A DNA stretch of 64,000 nucleotides from Flexithrix dorotheae DSM 6795 (GTDB lineage: Bacteria > Bacteroidota > Bacteroidia > Cytophagales > Flammeovirgaceae), in NCBI RefSeq assembly GCF_000379765.1, contig NZ_KB903430.1:778945-842944 (forward strand), read 5' to 3'. Below the pieces are notes generated by a model. It saw only the letters and a program-made list of their open reading frames with translations. It searched no databases and had not been told where the DNA came from. A program made the position numbers and the translations under genes. Of this stretch, positions 61,314 through 64,000 are shown piece by piece (the stretch's first letter is position 1; each line of letters starts with the position of its first letter).

Positions 61314-61996
61314 AAGGAAAAGAGTTTTTTATCAGTGGAATAGATACAGATTGTGGGAAAACCTATATTACAGGATTATTGGCTTACCACCTCAAAAAGT
61401 CAGGAAAAAAAATTATCACTTCAAAATTGATTCAAACAGGGTGTAAGGGCATTTCTGAAGATATTTTAGCCCACAGGAAATTGATGGAATCTGATCTTTT
61501 GCCTGAAGATAAATCTGGCCTGACTTGCCCAGTTGTTTTGTCCTATCCGGCTTCTCCGCATCTGGCAGCAGCCATTGATGAGGTGGAAATAAATTTTTCT
61601 CTATTCCGAAAATCTGCCAATGAGTTATTAGATAAATATGAAATAGTGCTTTCAGAAGGCGCAGGAGGATTGATGGTACCACTTACGCCTAATTACCTCA
61701 TTTTGGACTACATTAAAGAAAATCAGATTCCGCTGATCCTGGTCAGTTCTTCCAAACTTGGGAGTATTAACCACACCCTTTTAAGTGTTCAGGCATGCCT
61801 GGATAATGAGGTAAATTTGCACGGTTTTATTTACAACCAAATGCCCAACCATGACGAAGTCATAGGAAATGATTCTTTTAATTTCTTTAAAACCTACCTG
61901 AAAGCTCATTCCCCGGAAACTCATATTATGAGTAGCAGGCAATTAGATAAAAATAGGGCTGACGATTTGAAAGAAGTTGATGGAATTTTTATGTAA
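61310..61996 (+). CDS. bioD: Dethiobiotin synthetase
   Basis: The 228-residue P-loop protein begins FFISGIDTDCGKTYITGLL, the BioD GxDTxxGKT motif, and has SEGAGGLMVPL, the second family motif. It makes dethiobiotin from DAPA, CO2 and ATP. The stop of bioC overlaps its start (ATGA). bioB for the final step is not in this window. Confidence 0.95.
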   Translation: MKGKEFFISGIDTDCGKTYITGLLAYHLKKSGKKIITSKLIQTGCKGISEDILAHRKLMESDLLPEDKSGLTCPVVLSYPASPHLAAAIDEVEINFSLFRKSANELLDKYEIVLSEGAGGLMVPLTPNYLILDYIKENQIPLILVSSSKLGSINHTLLSVQACLDNEVNLHGFIYNQMPNHDEVIGNDSFNFFKTYLKAHSPETHIMSSRQLDKNRADDLKEVDGIFM

Positions 61997-62026
61997 GGCT
62001 TCCCTGATAAAAAAGACTCCTTCCCA

Positions 62027-62057
62027 TTGTTTTGCGAAAATCATTCTGATACTTTTG
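62027..62057 (+). promoter_or_regulatory. Promoter of the MATE exporter gene (TTG-N20-TACTTTTG)
   Basis: TTG at 62027-62029 and TACTTTTG at 62050-62057 are 20 nt apart; the second element matches TAnnTTTG exactly. The inferred start leaves a leader of about 47 nt before the ATG at 62111. Confidence 0.6.
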
Positions 62058-62110
62058 CACTTGAATAATTTACATGCATTAGTTTTTTCTGGTGCTTTTC
62101 TGTAAAACAC

Positions 62111-63490
62111 ATGAATATAATCTACCAGCTTAAGGGAAAAATGGAGCCGAATTTTATCCGGACTCTATTGACTTTGGCCCTGCCTATCTCCCTTCAACAA
62201 ATGCTTACAGCTTCATTCAGCCTGGTGGATGTAGCCATGGTAGGTCAACTGGGAAAAATTGAGTTGGCTTCCGTTGGCCTTGTCAGCAAATTCTTTTTTG
62301 TTTCCATTCATTTGCTAAGCGGCCTGGGCAGTGGGGCAGGTATTCTGGCCGCCCAATATTATGGTAAACAGGAACACAGTGCCTACATCAAGGTTTTGGC
62401 GGTGGCACTTTTAACTTCACTGGTCATTACCGTGCCCCTGGGAATTGTTTCTTTATTTTTCCCTGAGTGGCTCATGGGCTTGTTGTCCAATGATCCGGCT
62501 ATTATTAGCATTGGAACCAGCTACCTTTTTTATACCTTTCCCTATCATTTTCTTACAGGAATTGTACTGGCTTTTGGTTCTTTAAGCCGAAGCATCAACT
62601 ATCCGAATTTACCTATGCTGGCAGGTTTGGTGGGCATAGTGCTCAACACAATTTTCAATTTCGTGTTAATATTCGGGCACTTTGGCTTTCCCGCATTGGG
62701 TGTGCAGGGCGCAGCTTTTGCCACAGTAATTTCCCGTACGGTTGAATGTATTATCCTCATTTATTTCATCAACCTGAAAAAGCTTCCTTTGCGCTTCCAC
62801 TCCATGCTTCAGTTTATAGAATCGGTAAGTGTAGCAGGCTTAAAAAAACTGGTAAAAATCACTACACCCATAATGCTGAGTGAACTCACCTGGTCTTTTG
62901 GTGTTTTTGCTTTTTACCTGATATATGGCAGAATGGGTGCTACAGAATTGGCAGCCATGTCACTTATCGATCCATTAGAGGGAATTTTCATTCAGTTTTT
63001 TGTAGGTTTTGGAGCAGCATGTACCATTCTTTTAGGGTATCAGCTAGGAGCAAATAAATTTGAGGAAGCCTTCAATCGTGCCAAGTTTTTCATGGTTATG
63101 ATTCCGTTTGGCGGATTATTAGCGGGAATCCTGATGATCTTATTTTCTTTCCCCGTGTTTGCACTTTTCTCCCAAATGGATAGCGAAGTACTGGAACTAG
63201 GCAGGGAAATTATCTACATCATGGGTTTTGTACTTTGCCTCAAGCTTTTTAACATGACGACTATGTTTGGTATCCTGAGAAGTGGTGGAGATACCAAAAT
63301 GATTTTACTCATTGACTTTATTTCCATGTGGGGTTTTGGTGTACCCATGGCCTATGTAGGAGGAATTGTGTTAGGTTTTCCTTTGCAATGGGTGTTCATG
63401 ATGTTATTGTTTGAAGAAGTGGTGAAAATGGTGCTGTCTTTTTATAGAGTGAAGTCCAGGAAATGGTTGAAGAATCTGGTGGATAATTAA
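62111..63490 (+). CDS. MATE-family efflux transporter
   Basis: The 459-residue protein has twelve hydrophobic segments and the MATE pattern: LTLALPISLQQMLTASFSLVDVAMVGQLG at the N-terminus and a symmetric second half (KLVKITTPIMLSELTWSFGVFAFYLIYGRMG). It would export drugs or metabolites driven by sodium or protons. It has its own promoter behind the biotin genes, so it is probably not part of that pathway. The substrate is unknown. Confidence 0.93.
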   Translation: MNIIYQLKGKMEPNFIRTLLTLALPISLQQMLTASFSLVDVAMVGQLGKIELASVGLVSKFFFVSIHLLSGLGSGAGILAAQYYGKQEHSAYIKVLAVALLTSLVITVPLGIVSLFFPEWLMGLLSNDPAIISIGTSYLFYTFPYHFLTGIVLAFGSLSRSINYPNLPMLAGLVGIVLNTIFNFVLIFGHFGFPALGVQGAAFATVISRTVECIILIYFINLKKLPLRFHSMLQFIESVSVAGLKKLVKITTPIMLSELTWSFGVFAFYLIYGRMGATELAAMSLIDPLEGIFIQFFVGFGAACTILLGYQLGANKFEEAFNRAKFFMVMIPFGGLLAGILMILFSFPVFALFSQMDSEVLELGREIIYIMGFVLCLKLFNMTTMFGILRSGGDTKMILLIDFISMWGFGVPMAYVGGIVLGFPLQWVFMMLLFEEVVKMVLSFYRVKSRKWLKNLVDN

Positions 63491-64000
63491 GATGGCTAAG
63501 GCACAAAGTTATTCCAAACAAATATAGAGCAAGGATCACCCTGGCGCTTTAAATAAGTAGCGTTCTGCTGTTTTATTTTAAAATGTTATATTTCAGGGAG
63601 GCACTCAATGTTGTTAACATAAGGTGTAATATATTGCAAATCAATATACTATACTATAATGATTACTCTTTTTTATCTATCCACCACACAACCTAAGGGC
63701 TGTTAGCCCTTCAACCCAACCTCCTTTTTTGTCATTGACACAAAAAAGGAGGCAAAAAAAGTCTAGTCAGAAAGATGCTTCCTCCCACAAATCCCATCAC
63801 ACCTCCCCGCCTTTCTGACAGCCCGCCCTATTTTATTCTGCTTACCCACTATTTTAATATTAATTTCTAAAGTTGACAGGATTGAGCGAGACGCTGAACC
63901 GGTTTGAAAGCAGAAAGAACAAGGACGACCCTACCCTTGCACTATTGTAATTTAGGAATTTAACCCTAAAAGTGCTTAAATCCCTGAGCAGTTACATCAA
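63491..64000. other. Repeat-rich region without genes at the window end
   Basis: No coding frame is supported. It holds two hairpins: AAGGGCT / AGCCCTT (63695-63711) and a perfect 13-bp one at 63720-63752. After these comes pyrimidine-rich DNA (TCCTCCCACAAATCCC). The style is that of the intergenic repeats scattered in Bacteroidota genomes. No tRNA or transposase is visible. Confidence 0.5.
63720..63752. repeat. 13-bp perfect inverted repeat (CCTCCTTTTTTGT / ACAAAAAAGGAGG)
   Basis: The arms 63720-63732 and 63740-63752 are fully complementary around CATTGAC. The T- and A-runs lie inside the stem. It may terminate the MATE transcript or belong to a dispersed repeat element continuing to about 63800. 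Confidence 0.7.

Noticed and set aside
63491-64000. tRNA or attachment site at the window end
   Set aside because: No cloverleaf arms or GTTCGA-type T-loop were seen; the hairpins fit intergenic repeats better.
1-64000. CRISPR arrays, prophage, insertion sequences or restriction systems
   Set aside because: No regularly spaced direct repeats, transposase, integrase, capsid or restriction-type genes were found on either strand.

Overview
The window looks like chromosomal DNA of a Bacteroidota bacterium, most likely of the Cytophagales type. The base composition is AT-rich. There is a TonB-dependent receptor with an N-terminal carboxypeptidase-regulatory-like domain, and there are LytS/LytTR, SiaB/SiaC, DUF4159 and YceI-type genes. 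Many lipoproteins carry short lipoboxes. Promoter-like sites fit the Bacteroidota pattern TTG-N19-TAnnTTTG rather than Shine-Dalgarno/E. coli rules. I see no rRNA, tRNA, phage, transposase or CRISPR array. The assignment to phylum is an inference from gene families.

Layout. 1-1859 (-): a tandem D-Ala-D-Ala-ligase-like ATP-grasp protein running off the window. 2.3-9 kb: small lipoproteins, ispF, an iron alcohol dehydrogenase, a MazG-like protein and asnB. 9-20.5 kb: an M13 peptidase, a TonB-dependent receptor, a LytS/LytTR pair, a secreted protein of unknown function, and polA. 20.5-23.6 kb: dgoK-dgoA and a FAD oxidoreductase. 23.6-32.4 kb: a SiaB-SiaC pair, hydrolases, rsmE, DUF4159, an MBL hydrolase, YceI and SnoaL genes under a Crp/Fnr regulator, radC, and a second YceI. 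32.4-38.8 kb: a membrane GAF/PAS protein, galE, a sugar aminotransferase, a beta-lactamase-like protein and a CBM9-like protein. 39-44.5 kb: a three-gene type I secretion operon (ABC, HlyD, TolC). 45.5-55.5 kb: a complete hexuronate catabolic locus. 57.2-62 kb: a biotin operon. 62-63.5 kb: a MATE exporter. 63.5-64 kb: repeat-rich DNA without genes.

How the genes work together. The 45.5-55.5 kb locus (uxaC, kdgK, kdgA, TRAP dctP-dctQ-dctM, uxaA, uxaB) can import an acidic sugar and convert galacturonate via tagaturonate, altronate, KDG and KDPG to pyruvate plus glyceraldehyde-3-phosphate. The separate dgoK-dgoA pair offers the galactose-configured parallel route. The biotin cluster (bioA, bioF, bioG, then bioC, bioD) makes dethiobiotin from malonyl-ACP; bioB is not in the window. 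A Crp/Fnr regulator lies just upstream of two tandem FNR-like boxes at activator distance from a consensus -7 element in front of a SnoaL-yceI pair.

Points most worth a second look: the tandem Ddl protein; the type I secretion ABC protein, whose nucleotide-binding domain departs from consensus at Walker A, Walker B, Q-loop and H-loop; a class-C-beta-lactamase-like protein whose nucleophilic serine is alanine; the orphan SiaB-SiaC module; the tandem FNR-like boxes; a leader ORF plus strong hairpin in front of the biotin operon; and two copies of a GC-rich palindromic repeat inside operons. I found no clearly new multi-gene defence or mobile system here.
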